Positions 24,740-35,515 of a stretch of 64,000 bases of DNA are shown here, piece after piece. Numbering within the stretch: position 1 is the first letter of the stretch; each line of letters opens with the position of its first letter. The notes under the pieces are model-generated. The model saw only the letters and a list, made by a program, of their open reading frames with translations, ran no database searches and had not been told where the DNA came from. The translations under genes were made by a program, and so were the position numbers. Location: assembly GCA_029777225.1 (NCBI GenBank), contig JAKOSR010000090.1, positions 3,169-67,168 of the forward strand. Reading direction: 5' to 3'. The DNA is from Chloroflexota bacterium (GTDB lineage: Bacteria > Chloroflexota > Anaerolineae > Anaerolineales > Anaerolineaceae).

Positions 24740-25420
24740 TCAAGGCGCGGTGACCGTTAAATTATCAAAATAGAATTCCACGTTTGCCTGCTCATACGCG
24801 CTGCCAATCAGACCCACATTGCCAACCCGTAAGTCCGGGCTGGTGACGCTGGCGACCTGAGTGCCATTGACCGTGAGCGAGAGCGTTTGGCCGGAGCAGG
24901 TGGCGGTGAGGTGGTTGACGCCGGTGGCATGGATGGCCGGGTTCGCGTCTGTGTCGTATAGGCTGGCGTACTCACCGGCCTTGTATTGGTAGATTTCGAC
25001 GAACCCATCGTTACCGACCGAGAGCACGTGGAAGTTGTTAGTGTCGATGTAACCGCAGATAATGCCATATGTGCTGGAAGGGGCGCTGAGGGTTTGGCGG
25101 ACATCCACGTCCACCGTAACATCCCCGCTGATGGTGAGTGTATTTGGGTTGGCCCAGATGTCATTCTTGGGGGTGACGATAGATATCCGGTATTCGCCGT
25201 CCGCGTAATCGGTGATATCGCCCTCCTCGAAGGTAAAGCGGTCCCAGCCGCTGTTGGGGTCTGAAAAATCATCCTGGAAAAGGACATCGGCCTGGGCGGG
25301 GAGCGTGACGCTGATAGCGGTGGGCTGTGTGAGCGCAGCGGGGGTTGGGGGGACCTTGGTGAGCTTGCAAGCCATGGTCAACAAGACCAGGACGGCGATC
25401 GTGAGGCCAATCTTTTTCAT
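24740..25420 (-). CDS. lipoprotein with LamG/DUF1080-like domain
   Basis: This 226-residue exported protein has an N-terminal signal with lipobox-like LLTMAC, a short Pro/Thr linker, then a jelly-roll domain beginning VLFQDDFSDPNSGWD, typical of concanavalin-A-like lectin or glycan-binding folds. The C-terminal YFDNLTVTAP is the usual last strand. The start at 25420 is the second of two adjacent ATGs, with AGGA at better spacing. A related lipoprotein lies at 51580. A ligand-binding role at the cell surface is inferred. Confidence 0.78.
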   Translation of the reverse strand: MKKIGLTIAVLVLLTMACKLTKVPPTPAALTQPTAISVTLPAQADVLFQDDFSDPNSGWDRFTFEEGDITDYADGEYRISIVTPKNDIWANPNTLTISGDVTVDVDVRQTLSAPSSTYGIICGYIDTNNFHVLSVGNDGFVEIYQYKAGEYASLYDTDANPAIHATGVNHLTATCSGQTLSLTVNGTQVASVTSPDLRVGNVGLIGSAYEQANVEFYFDNLTVTAP

Positions 25421-25599
25421 CATAAATCCTGTCTGCCCCGGGTTGATGGGAGGAGGCGATACCTGATTATAAGCGCAGATAAAAAACACAGCCGGCCGCT
25501 GTGGTGGCTGGGACGAGAGCCCGACGGGGGCGCACTTCATTTTTTTGCTTATTTAGTGTATCCTTAGGTATTGCTTTATTATTTATCGAGGAGGATGGC

Positions 25600-26157
25600 A
25601 TGATTGATGATTTGTACAAGGACAGCCATGAACGCATGGAGACTGCCCTCAGCGTTCTGGAAGAAGACCTCATGGGCATCCGGACAGGCCGGGCTTCACC
25701 AGCCCTGGTGGAAAAATTGCTGGTGGAATATTACGGATCCGACCTGCCTCTCATCCAGCTGGCCAGCATCAGCGTGCCTGAACCGCGTCAGTTGATGATT
25801 CGGCCGTTTGACGCCTCTTCGTTGAAAGCAATTGAAAAGGCTATTCTTGCCTCAGAGCTGGGGCTTACCCCCTCCAATGACGGCAAGGTGGTGCGTTTGA
25901 ACCTGCCTCCCCTCACCGAAGAACGTCGCCGGGACCTGGCCCGCATGGTCAGCCGACGGCTGGAGGAATGCCGCGTCGCGATTCGCAATATCCGACGGGA
26001 TACGATGAAAGACCTCAAGGAACTGGAGAAGGAAAAGCTCATCTCCGAGGACGACTTGAACCTGGCTGAGGACAAGCTGACAACCCTGACCGAGAAGATG
26101 GTCGAGCGGGTTGGAGAAATTGGCACCCGCAAAGAACGCGAAATCATGGAGTTTTAG
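25600..26157 (+). CDS. frr: ribosome recycling factor
   Basis: This 185-residue protein matches the family length exactly. With EF-G it splits post-termination ribosomes. Key segments are MIRPFDASSLKAIEKAILASELGLTP cut by eye from the hinge, LPPLTEERRRDL and ARVAIRN-like helix ECRVAIRNIRRD. The ATG at 25600 has GAGGAGG upstream, so a longer in-frame extension is ignored. uppS starts three bases after the stop. Confidence 0.96.
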   Translation: MIDDLYKDSHERMETALSVLEEDLMGIRTGRASPALVEKLLVEYYGSDLPLIQLASISVPEPRQLMIRPFDASSLKAIEKAILASELGLTPSNDGKVVRLNLPPLTEERRRDLARMVSRRLEECRVAIRNIRRDTMKDLKELEKEKLISEDDLNLAEDKLTTLTEKMVERVGEIGTRKEREIMEF

Positions 26158-26160
26158 CCT

Positions 26161-26874
26161 GTGCCCAAAGCCGAGAAGAGCCCTATCCCAGCACATGTCG
26201 CCATCATCATGGATGGCAACGGCCGTTGGGCGAAGGCCCGCGGCCTACCGCGCCTGGCCGGACACAGGGCGGGAACGCAAAACTTGCGGCCGATTATCCG
26301 CGCCGCGGCCCTGGCGGGGATTAAGTACCTGACGTTTTACGCTTTTTCAACCGAGAACTGGAACCGACCGCGGGAGGAAGTCAGCGGCCTGATGAAGCTG
26401 CTGGATGAATTTATTGACAAGGAAACCCAGGCTCTGCACGCGGAAGGCGCGCGTTTGCTGCATATTGGCCACCTGGAAGGGCTGCCTCCCACCTTGCAGA
26501 AAAAGGTGGAGGACGCCATCGCGCTGACCAGCGGAAACACGCGCATCACGGTTATTCTGGCGTTCAATTATGGTGGCCGGGACGAAATCGTCAGTGCTGT
26601 GCGGCGCCTTCTCGCGCAGGGACTGCCCGCGGAGGCCATCGATGAGCAGGCGCTCAGCGGCGCGATGTTTACCGCCGGCATCCCCGACCCGGACCTTATT
26701 ATCCGCACGTCGGGTGAGCTGAGGACATCCAATTTTCTAACCTGGCAAAGCGTTTATTCAGAATGGGCCTTCCCGAAGGTGAACTGGCCTGATTTCTCTG
26801 AGGAAGACCTTACGAACATCCTGCGGGAGTTCGCCCGGCGGGACAGGCGTTTTGGAGGATTGACGGAGTCCTGA
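26161..26874 (+). CDS. uppS: isoprenyl (undecaprenyl) diphosphate synthase
   Basis: This 237-residue cis-prenyltransferase builds the long-chain carrier lipid for cell-wall and glycan synthesis. The catalytic motif HVAIIMDGNGRWA with the Asp is at residues 10-22, followed by GHRAGT, FSTENWNRP and the C-terminal RTSGELRTSNFL and WPDFSEEDL. The start is GTG, three bases after frr, and the stop overlaps cdsA. Confidence 0.95.
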   Translation: MPKAEKSPIPAHVAIIMDGNGRWAKARGLPRLAGHRAGTQNLRPIIRAAALAGIKYLTFYAFSTENWNRPREEVSGLMKLLDEFIDKETQALHAEGARLLHIGHLEGLPPTLQKKVEDAIALTSGNTRITVILAFNYGGRDEIVSAVRRLLAQGLPAEAIDEQALSGAMFTAGIPDPDLIIRTSGELRTSNFLTWQSVYSEWAFPKVNWPDFSEEDLTNILREFARRDRRFGGLTES

Positions 26875-27680
26875 TGTTTTGGCCGCGGGTCAAATCCATC
26901 CTTGTTTTTGTGCCGCTCATGCTGGTTGTCGCTTATGTGGGCGGCGTTTTGTTTTCCTTGTTCTTTTTGGTGGTGCTCGGCGTGGCGGCCTTTGAATATG
27001 GCCGGCTGCTTAAAAAGATGGGGTATTACATTTCGCAGCCATTCCTCATTTGCGGTGTGGTGGTGTTGGTGCTCACCCGGCTCGTTTTCGGCTTTGAATA
27101 TGCTGACCTCGCACTGGTGGCACTCGTCATGGGGGTGGCGGTGCTGGCGCTTTGGCGCTATGAAACAGGGGACGATACCGCGCTGCACACGTTCGCCCTG
27201 CACCTTTCCGGCATTTTATACCTGGGCTGGCTGGGGGCTTATTTCCTCTCCTTGAGGGCTTTGCCGGATGGCCGCTGGTGGTTCATCATTACCATCGCGC
27301 TGGTGTGGTTGGCGGACCTGGGCGCTTACGTTTTTGGCACGCTGTGGGGGCGGCACAAGATCATGCCGCGCCTTTCGCCCAAGAAAAGTTGGGAAGGCTG
27401 GCTGGGGGGTATCCTGTTTGGCGTGGGTTTTGGCGCGATCATCCCCCTGGTTTTACGGCCCGTGTTCGCGGGGGCGACTTCACTGGAGGGGGCTGGATTG
27501 GGCCTGACCATCGCGGTGTTGACCCTGTTTGGCGATGTGTTTATGAGCATGCTCAAGCGCCTGGCCAATGTCAAGGACAGTGGCAACGTCATTCCCGGGC
27601 ATGGTGGCATCCTGGACCGGCTGGATAGCTGGCTGTGGGCCGCGGTGATAGGCTATTACTTCACCCTCTTCATCCGTTAG
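26874..27680 (+). CDS. cdsA: phosphatidate cytidylyltransferase
   Basis: This 268-residue integral membrane enzyme makes CDP-diacylglycerol from phosphatidate and CTP. Seven or eight hydrophobic segments and the C-terminal signature KDSGNVIPGHGGILDRLDS are clear; SPKKSWEG precedes it. Its ATG overlaps the uppS stop by one base (TGATG). The frr-uppS-cdsA order is common in bacteria; the usual downstream dxr is replaced here by a terminator. Confidence 0.95.
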   Translation: MFWPRVKSILVFVPLMLVVAYVGGVLFSLFFLVVLGVAAFEYGRLLKKMGYYISQPFLICGVVVLVLTRLVFGFEYADLALVALVMGVAVLALWRYETGDDTALHTFALHLSGILYLGWLGAYFLSLRALPDGRWWFIITIALVWLADLGAYVFGTLWGRHKIMPRLSPKKSWEGWLGGILFGVGFGAIIPLVLRPVFAGATSLEGAGLGLTIAVLTLFGDVFMSMLKRLANVKDSGNVIPGHGGILDRLDSWLWAAVIGYYFTLFIR

Positions 27681-27684
27681 AAAA

Positions 27685-27708
27685 CAAGGGACTGTTCCCA
27701 GTCCCTTG
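27685..27708. terminator. terminator after cdsA
   Basis: A perfect 10-base stem (CAAGGGACTG with CAGTCCCTTG) and a TTCC loop stand between cdsA and the converging pgm gene. Flanking T/A runs are weak. Confidence 0.65.
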
Positions 27709-27731
27709 CTATAGTAAATTTGAGGTCCACG

Positions 27732-29375
<1,644 letters not shown>

Positions 29376-29510
29376 AAGGCACTCCTTTTGGACTTTCAGC
29401 AATTGTTGCTTTCGCGGCCTGTCAGAGACACCCATCCCGGGGTGAATACTTGCCGGGTCGCGTTCCTAATGACTGTGCAAATTTTATCACAGCGACCCCG
29501 CCAAAAAACG

Positions 29511-29546
29511 AAAACTCCCTGGAGGGTTTTCCTTCCAGGGAGTTTT
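29511..29546 (-). terminator. strong terminator after the SIMPL lipoprotein gene
   Basis: A perfect 13-base stem (AAAACTCCCTGGA with TCCAGGGAGTTTT) is followed on the minus strand by TTTT and CGTTTTTTGG. Confidence 0.8.
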
Positions 29547-29569
29547 CTGTCTAACGATTGGGAACGGGT

Positions 29570-30331
29570 TTACTTGATTTCGTAGACCAGCGAGGCATCA
29601 AAGGTAACCACAATCTGGCCGGCTGAAACGGGAACGGTGCTTTCCAAAGCCTTGTCACCACCGCCGCCCATGCCGTAACCGGACTGGTAGACACCCGAAA
29701 CGTAAGAGGTGTTGGTGACATTGACGCTGTAGATTTGACCCAATTCCACACCGACAGTCGCCGCGGTTGCTTCGGCTTTGGCTTTCGCGTCTGCAATCGC
29801 GAGGTCGCGGGCCTGGGCCAGGGCAGCTTCCTTGTTCTGAATGTCAAAGGTGATGCCGTAAATGTTGTTGGCGCCAGCCCTGAGGGTGGTATCCAGCAGC
29901 TTGCCAAGGTTGGCAATGTCACGGACAGTCACGTAGAGGGTGTTATCAACCGCGTAATTGCGGCGGATATACTGACCCGTGGTCGGATCGTACTGGTCCG
30001 AAGGATAGACGTTGAAGTTGGAGGTTTGGAAGTCCTTGTCTTCGACACCTTCAGATTTGAGGGCATCCTTGATTGCCAGGGCCAGGTCATTGTTAGAGCT
30101 CAAAGCGGTGGAGACGTCCTCGGCTTCACTGTGCACGCCGATGTTGATGTAAGCCACATCGGGGACGAGCATAACCTTGCCGGTGCCGCTAACGGTCAGC
30201 GTGCGAATTTGCTGCGGAGTGGTCTGCGCTGGAGCGCTGGCCTGGGCGAGGGGTGCCTGACCGCAGGCTGAAAGAACCATCGCGCCAACCAAAAGCGCGG
30301 CCAATACAAATAGTGTGTTTTTCTTGTTCAT
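29570..30331 (-). CDS. SIMPL (DUF541) domain lipoprotein
   Basis: This 253-residue protein has a lipoprotein signal ending in VLSAC (Cys 23) and a SIMPL domain starting TLTVSGTGKVMLVPDVAYINIGV, a conserved opening of that family. A Gly-rich loop near the end (GYGMGGGGDK) precedes PVSAGQIVVTFDASLVYEI. The family's periplasmic or surface role is not settled, with oxidative-stress links in some bacteria. The start is the second of two ATGs after AAGGAG. A strong terminator follows. Confidence 0.88.
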   Translation of the reverse strand: MNKKNTLFVLAALLVGAMVLSACGQAPLAQASAPAQTTPQQIRTLTVSGTGKVMLVPDVAYINIGVHSEAEDVSTALSSNNDLALAIKDALKSEGVEDKDFQTSNFNVYPSDQYDPTTGQYIRRNYAVDNTLYVTVRDIANLGKLLDTTLRAGANNIYGITFDIQNKEAALAQARDLAIADAKAKAEATAATVGVELGQIYSVNVTNTSYVSGVYQSGYGMGGGGDKALESTVPVSAGQIVVTFDASLVYEIK

Positions 30332-30564
30332 CATAGACTCCTTGGTTAGTGTTTCTGTAAACAAGACGCAGGAGGATTTGAATTTGTTCCAATTCCCGGG
30401 GAAATTACCCCGGGCTTTTTGGACGGACCCAAAAAGGAGCACGTGCGGACTGGAAAAAACGAGGATTATTAATGGAACTATTACGCGATAAGGCTGCATG
30501 GAGAGAATGGATACATGAAAATACGATAGAATTAAGAGGATAGGAGTATCAGAACCAAAACTTT

Positions 30565-32205
30565 ATGATTAAAACGCATCATATAACTGACGACCTTGAA
30601 GCGATGCTCAAGGTCTTTCCCCCGGAGCTGGCAGAAGCCGTTCGGCAGAGAGACAATTTTGATGACTTGCTGGAGGTCGTTATGGACCTGGGCCGCAAGC
30701 CCACTGCCCGGTTCGTGGATGGAGAGTATGTGCTTCTCGACCGGCCGGTAATCCAGGAGGACATCGAATACGTCACGGTCAGGATTGGCGATTTTGACGC
30801 GGACAATCGCGCGGGCATGGAACGCACCCTGCACCGTATTTCCGCGATTCGCAACCGCCGGGGCAGGATTGTTGGCCTAACCTGCCGAGTTGGGCGGGCG
30901 GTCTTTGGCACCATTGACATTATCAACGACCTGGTTACCTCCAACGAAAGCATCCTTATTTTGGGAAAGCCTGGCGTGGGTAAAACCACCATGCTGCGCG
31001 AGGCCGCGCGCACACTGGCTGAAAGCCGCCGGGTGGTCATCGTGGACACCTCGAATGAAATTGGCGGGGACGGCGATGTTCCCCATCCCGCGGTGGGAAA
31101 TTCCCGGCGCATGCAGGTGCCCAAGCCTTCCCTGCAGCATGAAGTGATGATTGAGGCGGTTGAAAACCACAACCCGGAAGTCATCGTGATTGACGAAATT
31201 GGCCGGGAACTGGAAGCCCAGGCGGCGCGGACGATTGCCGAGCGTGGTGTTCAGTTGATTGGTACCGCACATGGCAACGCGCTTGAAAACCTGCTGCTTA
31301 ACCCCACCCTGTCTGACCTGGTGGGGGGTATTGAATCGGTGACCCTGTCGGATGATGAGGCCCGCCGACGCGGAACCCAAAAGACCGTGTTGGAACGCCG
31401 CGCGCCACCGACCTTTACCGTGCTGGTGGAAATCCAGGACCGCAACCATGTCAACGTGCATCGGGACGTAGCCAGCAGCGTGGACGCCATTTTGCGAGGC
31501 TACCCTATTCCCCCTGAGCAACGCTATTGGGATGAGAACGGTAAAGTGCATTACGTGCGCAGTGCCCCCACCGCGGCACCGACCGCGCTACAATCCATCA
31601 AACGTGGAACGGGCATGGAAAAGACCCCTTTTCAACGCAACGGGCAGGGCAGCACGGAGGAGAAACGCCGCGTGCCTCGTTACCAGGAGTTGATTGGTGA
31701 AAGTGAAAAGCAGTTGCCTGGCGCGCGACCCGAGGGGCAGACCGTCAGGAACCTGTATGCCTTTGGTGTGGCGCGGAACCGCCTGTTGCAGGCCATTCGC
31801 GCCATGAACGCGCCAGCGCGCGTGGTGCGCACCCTGGATGAAGCGGATACGCTGGTCACCCAGCGCCGGTATTACCGGGAGAGGCTTCAGCCCATCGTGG
31901 CCGCGGAAGAAAAAGGCGTGCCCATCTTCGTGATTAAGTCCAACACGGATGACCAGATTGCTCAGTTCCTCTCTGACTTGTTCTCGCTGCATGGCCCTAC
32001 ATCCAATTTTTCGGAGCAGGATGAAGCGATGGCCCAGGCCGAACGCGCGATTGAGGTTATCCGGGCTGGGGAAAAGTACGTGGACCTGATGCCCGCACCA
32101 GCCGCCATTCGCCGGCAACAGCACGACCTGGCCAAGACCGCCAACCTGGTCTCACAATCTTTTGGAAAGGACCCCAACCGGTACGTCAGGATTTACCGGG
32201 ATTAG
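30565..32205 (+). CDS. Ycf45-like AAA ATPase with R3H domain
   Basis: This 546-residue protein has a P-loop ATPase core similar to SpoIIIAA and the Ycf45 proteins of cyanobacteria and plastids: Walker A ILGKPGVGKTT (about 135-145), Walker B EVIVIDEIGRELEAQA, and RGVQLIGTAHGN. A variable linker leads to a C-terminal R3H-like region (RRQQHDLAKTANLVSQSFGKDPNRYV), which binds single-stranded nucleic acid in known cases. The cellular role is unknown. It is closely followed by tmk. No good ribosome site precedes the ATG. Confidence 0.88.
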   Translation: MIKTHHITDDLEAMLKVFPPELAEAVRQRDNFDDLLEVVMDLGRKPTARFVDGEYVLLDRPVIQEDIEYVTVRIGDFDADNRAGMERTLHRISAIRNRRGRIVGLTCRVGRAVFGTIDIINDLVTSNESILILGKPGVGKTTMLREAARTLAESRRVVIVDTSNEIGGDGDVPHPAVGNSRRMQVPKPSLQHEVMIEAVENHNPEVIVIDEIGRELEAQAARTIAERGVQLIGTAHGNALENLLLNPTLSDLVGGIESVTLSDDEARRRGTQKTVLERRAPPTFTVLVEIQDRNHVNVHRDVASSVDAILRGYPIPPEQRYWDENGKVHYVRSAPTAAPTALQSIKRGTGMEKTPFQRNGQGSTEEKRRVPRYQELIGESEKQLPGARPEGQTVRNLYAFGVARNRLLQAIRAMNAPARVVRTLDEADTLVTQRRYYRERLQPIVAAEEKGVPIFVIKSNTDDQIAQFLSDLFSLHGPTSNFSEQDEAMAQAERAIEVIRAGEKYVDLMPAPAAIRRQQHDLAKTANLVSQSFGKDPNRYVRIYRD

Positions 32206-32208
32206 CTT

Positions 32209-32850
32209 ATGTTCATCACGCTTGAAGGACCTGAAGGCAGTGGAAAGACCAGCCAGGTGCCTCAGCTGGCCAAATACCTGCGCGACCTGGGTTGGGACGT
32301 ACTCACCACCCGCGAACCGGGCGGGACTGACATCGGGGACCAAATCCGGCAGGTTTTGGTGAGCATGGAGAATAAAGCACTGCATCCACGCACAGAAATA
32401 TTGCTATTTTTGGCGGCGCGGGCCCAGCTGGTGGAACAGGTGATTAAGCCGGCGCTGGCGGAGGGCAAGGTTGTGCTCTGCGACCGGTATGCAGATTCCA
32501 CGCTGGCCTACCAGGGGTACGGCCACGGATTGGACCTGCCTGCGTTGCGGTCCATGCTGCAGTTTGCCACGGACGGCCTGAAACCCGATCTGACCATCCT
32601 GTTGGATTTGCCGGTGGAAGTGGGCCTGAGCCGCAAGAAAAAGGAAGATGAATGGAATCGCCTGGACGCGTATGAGGTTAAGTTCCACGAGCGCGTACGA
32701 GAGGGGTATCATATATTGGCGGGCGAGGAACCTGCCCGTTGGAAAACCATCGATGCCTCACAACCCCGCGAGGTTGTTCAAGAAAACCTGCGCGCGGTTG
32801 TTTTGCTATCACTACAAAATCAAAGCTTGATTGCCGACTCTTCCAACTAA
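32209..32850 (+). CDS. tmk: thymidylate kinase
   Basis: This 213-residue kinase makes dTDP from dTMP. It shows FITLEGPEGSGKTSQ (P-loop), TTREPGGTDIGDQIR, the DRYADSTLAYQG segment and a lid region near SRKKKEDEWNRL. It begins three bases after the stop of the Ycf45-like gene, so expression is coupled. All catalytic residues appear intact. Confidence 0.95.
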   Translation: MFITLEGPEGSGKTSQVPQLAKYLRDLGWDVLTTREPGGTDIGDQIRQVLVSMENKALHPRTEILLFLAARAQLVEQVIKPALAEGKVVLCDRYADSTLAYQGYGHGLDLPALRSMLQFATDGLKPDLTILLDLPVEVGLSRKKKEDEWNRLDAYEVKFHERVREGYHILAGEEPARWKTIDASQPREVVQENLRAVVLLSLQNQSLIADSSN

Positions 32851-32878
32851 AAGAACGAGAGCCAGCTGAAAGGATTGA

Positions 32879-34225
32879 ATGAAGAAGATATCCAGATTTA
32901 TTATCGTGTTGCTGGTGGCGGGCATGCTTTTGAGCGCCTGCAAAGTGCAGACAGCCACGCCTCCCACTGAAGAGCCCACCGCGACAACAGAAGTGACAGA
33001 AGCGCCGGCGGAAACCACACCAGCAGGCGAAACCGCCGCGACGGTGGACCCCAATGCCACCCCGACCGCGACCCCCGATACCCGCCTTTTTGATGACGCG
33101 GGCAAGATGATTTGCACCCCCTCTGAGCCCTTCTTCCCTGAGCTGACGGCTGAACAAAAAGACCAGCTGGCCATGTTCCCGGAAATTTCTGACGCGGATT
33201 GGCAAACCGGACCCAAGGATGCCATGCTGACGATTTTGGAATACAGCGATTTCCAGTGCCCGGCCTGCTCCGCTTTTTACGCCGAGCTGGAGAAATTCAT
33301 GGCGAAATATCCGGACGACGTCCGGCTTGTTTACCGCCACTTCCCGCTGACGAGCTTGCACCCAAACGCCGTCCAGGCCGCCCAGGCTTCTGAGGCTGCG
33401 GGGTTGCAGGGTAAATTCTGGGATATGTACCACTCCCTGTTCTCCAAGCAGAGTGAATGGTCCTCCTTGACCTCGGAAGCGTTCACGGACTGGCTGGTGG
33501 CGGATGCCAAAGCGCTCGGCCTTGATGAGATTCAATTCAAGACTGACCTGCTGAGCGACGCGATTGTTGAAAAAATCCAGACAGAACTCTCCTACGCGAC
33601 CTCCATCGGTCTGAATGCCACGCCGACCATCCTGTTGAATGGCCGCCCCTGGCAATACGACTGGTCTTCCGCGACCCTCAGCCTGGTGGTTGAGGTGCTC
33701 AAGGCTGAAAAGAACTTGAAGATGGAATGCCCCCCGTTCGTAATTGACCAAAACAAGACCTACACGGCCACCATTACCACCGAAAAGGGCGACCTGGTTA
33801 TCGAACTGTATCCCAAGGAAGCGCCCCTGGCGGTGAACTCATTTGTTTACTTGGCGCGCGAAGGATTCTATGATGGAATTACCTTCCACCGCGTGATGCA
33901 TGACTTTGTTGCCCAGACTGGCGACCCCAGTGGAACAGGCATTTCCGGCTCGGGCTACGAATACCGCGAGGAAACTTCGGACGCGCTCACCTTTGATCAA
34001 CCCTACATGGTGGGCGTGGCCCGGGCGAACACGGCTGGTACGAGCGGTAGCCAGTTCTTCATCACCTATGTGCCTTACAGCTCATTGAATGGTCAGTACA
34101 CCATCTTCGGGAAACTGATTGCGGGCCAGGATGTGCTGGCGAACATCACGGAACGTGATACCTCCACGAACCCCGAAGCGGCCCCTGGGGATAAAATCCT
34201 CAGCATCACCATCAAGGAGAATTAA
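32879..34225 (+). CDS. lipoprotein fusing DsbA-like thioredoxin and cyclophilin domains
   Basis: This 448-residue lipoprotein has a signal ending LLSAC (Cys 21) and a Thr/Pro linker to about residue 75. Residues about 110-280 are a DsbA-type thioredoxin domain with C127-P-A-C130 and a cis-Pro at 249 (NATPTILL), suited to thiol-disulfide exchange. Residues about 294-446 are a cyclophilin-type peptidyl-prolyl isomerase with GDLVIELYPKEAP, FHRVMHDFVAQTGDP and SQFFITYV. Having both folding activities on one anchored chain is unusual. AAAGGA precedes the ATG. The stop overlaps the next gene by one base. Confidence 0.92.
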   Translation: MKKISRFIIVLLVAGMLLSACKVQTATPPTEEPTATTEVTEAPAETTPAGETAATVDPNATPTATPDTRLFDDAGKMICTPSEPFFPELTAEQKDQLAMFPEISDADWQTGPKDAMLTILEYSDFQCPACSAFYAELEKFMAKYPDDVRLVYRHFPLTSLHPNAVQAAQASEAAGLQGKFWDMYHSLFSKQSEWSSLTSEAFTDWLVADAKALGLDEIQFKTDLLSDAIVEKIQTELSYATSIGLNATPTILLNGRPWQYDWSSATLSLVVEVLKAEKNLKMECPPFVIDQNKTYTATITTEKGDLVIELYPKEAPLAVNSFVYLAREGFYDGITFHRVMHDFVAQTGDPSGTGISGSGYEYREETSDALTFDQPYMVGVARANTAGTSGSQFFITYVPYSSLNGQYTIFGKLIAGQDVLANITERDTSTNPEAAPGDKILSITIKEN

Positions 34226-35460
34226 TGACTGATATTCCTGGTCAATCCCCATTAACCAGGTCAAAGACGGATTGGACCAGCTGGTTACAGCTGGTCTTTT
34301 CCGTTATCGTTTTTATCGCCCTGGTCGGAATGGGCTTGCTCGTGCTGGTCAGCCCGGTGCTTTCCAGCCTGCCCGGGCAAACAGGCGGGCTTTCTATGGA
34401 TTCCATGGTGCTCATCATGGGCTTCAGTATGCTTGCGCTGGCACTTTTCCCGTTGCTGTCAACGATTACTTCCGCTCTGCAATTGGCCGGGAAGAAACAG
34501 CCAGCCTGGCTGACCGGACCGAAAAACTGGTTGAAGGGGCTGCCCATTCTTGTGGCGCTGCTCATGCTGCTGGCTTGGTTCCTGATTGGGCGGGGGGCCA
34601 ACCCGGTTTGGTTGCTTTCCTTGTTGACCATGTTGTGCATCCTATTGCCGATTACCTGGCTCGCCAGGGTCGGGTCGGGGAAGGAGTGGGGTAACTTCCC
34701 AAAGCGGGATGCCGGGCTTTTGACCTTTTCAATTGGTTTTTCCACGCCGCTCATCCTGTTGGTTGAGCTCATCCTGGTTTTCATACTCCTCGTGGTTTTT
34801 GGCTTTGTCGTCGCGGCAATTCCTGGTCTGCAACAGGTGTTAGAGCAGGTTCTGACCAACTGGGCGCAATACGCACAGGACCCGGAGCAGCTGCTGGAAG
34901 CGCTGCGGCCATTGCTGACCAACGGGTGGGTGATTGGGCTGCTGTTCTTCCTGCTCTCAGGGCTCGCGCCATTGGTGGAAGAACTGCTCAAAACCCTGGG
35001 CGTGTGGTTTTTGAAGAACCAGGCGATCACGCCCGCGCAGGGGTTTGTGGCCGGGGTCATGTCCGGCGCTGGTTTTGCGCTGGTGGAGGGCCTGTTTAAC
35101 GCCACGCAAGCGTTGAGCGGCAGTTCTGGCGCGGATTGGTTGTTCCTCATCCTGGGCCGCTTTGGCGGCAGCTTGTTGCACATCTTTAACGGCGGGCTGA
35201 TGGGCTGGGCGTTGGCCAAAACCTGGCAGGACCGCAAGGTTTGGCGCGTCGTGGGCATTTTCGCGCTCGTGTTCGTGTTGCATGGGGTGTGGAATGCCTT
35301 CGCGCTCGCGGCGGGTGTGTTCCCATTCCTGCAGGGGGGCCTGGAAAGCACGTCGTGGTATTACTTACCGCTGGGTGTTATCTTCGTGGTGGTGCTGGCG
35401 GCGTTTTTGGCTGTTTCAAGACGGCTCACTGGCGGGAGCAAGGTGAGAGAACTGCTTTGA
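34225..35460 (+). CDS. PrsW-family intramembrane metalloprotease-like protein
   Basis: This 411-residue protein has about nine to ten membrane helices. The PrsW-type motifs are all present: a Glu pair in PLVEELLKTLG (near residue 251), FALVEGLFN, the His in GGSLLHIFNGG, and a second His in VLHGVWNAF. PrsW proteases cleave anti-sigma factors in some Gram-positive bacteria; the substrate here is unknown. The ATG overlaps the previous stop by one base, with AAGGAG upstream. Confidence 0.85.
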   Translation: MTDIPGQSPLTRSKTDWTSWLQLVFSVIVFIALVGMGLLVLVSPVLSSLPGQTGGLSMDSMVLIMGFSMLALALFPLLSTITSALQLAGKKQPAWLTGPKNWLKGLPILVALLMLLAWFLIGRGANPVWLLSLLTMLCILLPITWLARVGSGKEWGNFPKRDAGLLTFSIGFSTPLILLVELILVFILLVVFGFVVAAIPGLQQVLEQVLTNWAQYAQDPEQLLEALRPLLTNGWVIGLLFFLLSGLAPLVEELLKTLGVWFLKNQAITPAQGFVAGVMSGAGFALVEGLFNATQALSGSSGADWLFLILGRFGGSLLHIFNGGLMGWALAKTWQDRKVWRVVGIFALVFVLHGVWNAFALAAGVFPFLQGGLESTSWYYLPLGVIFVVVLAAFLAVSRRLTGGSKVRELL

Positions 35461-35515
35461 GCCTGTCTTCGCGCGCGATGGACGCGCGGTAAAAAGGAAT
35501 TTTGGGTTTTGAGTA

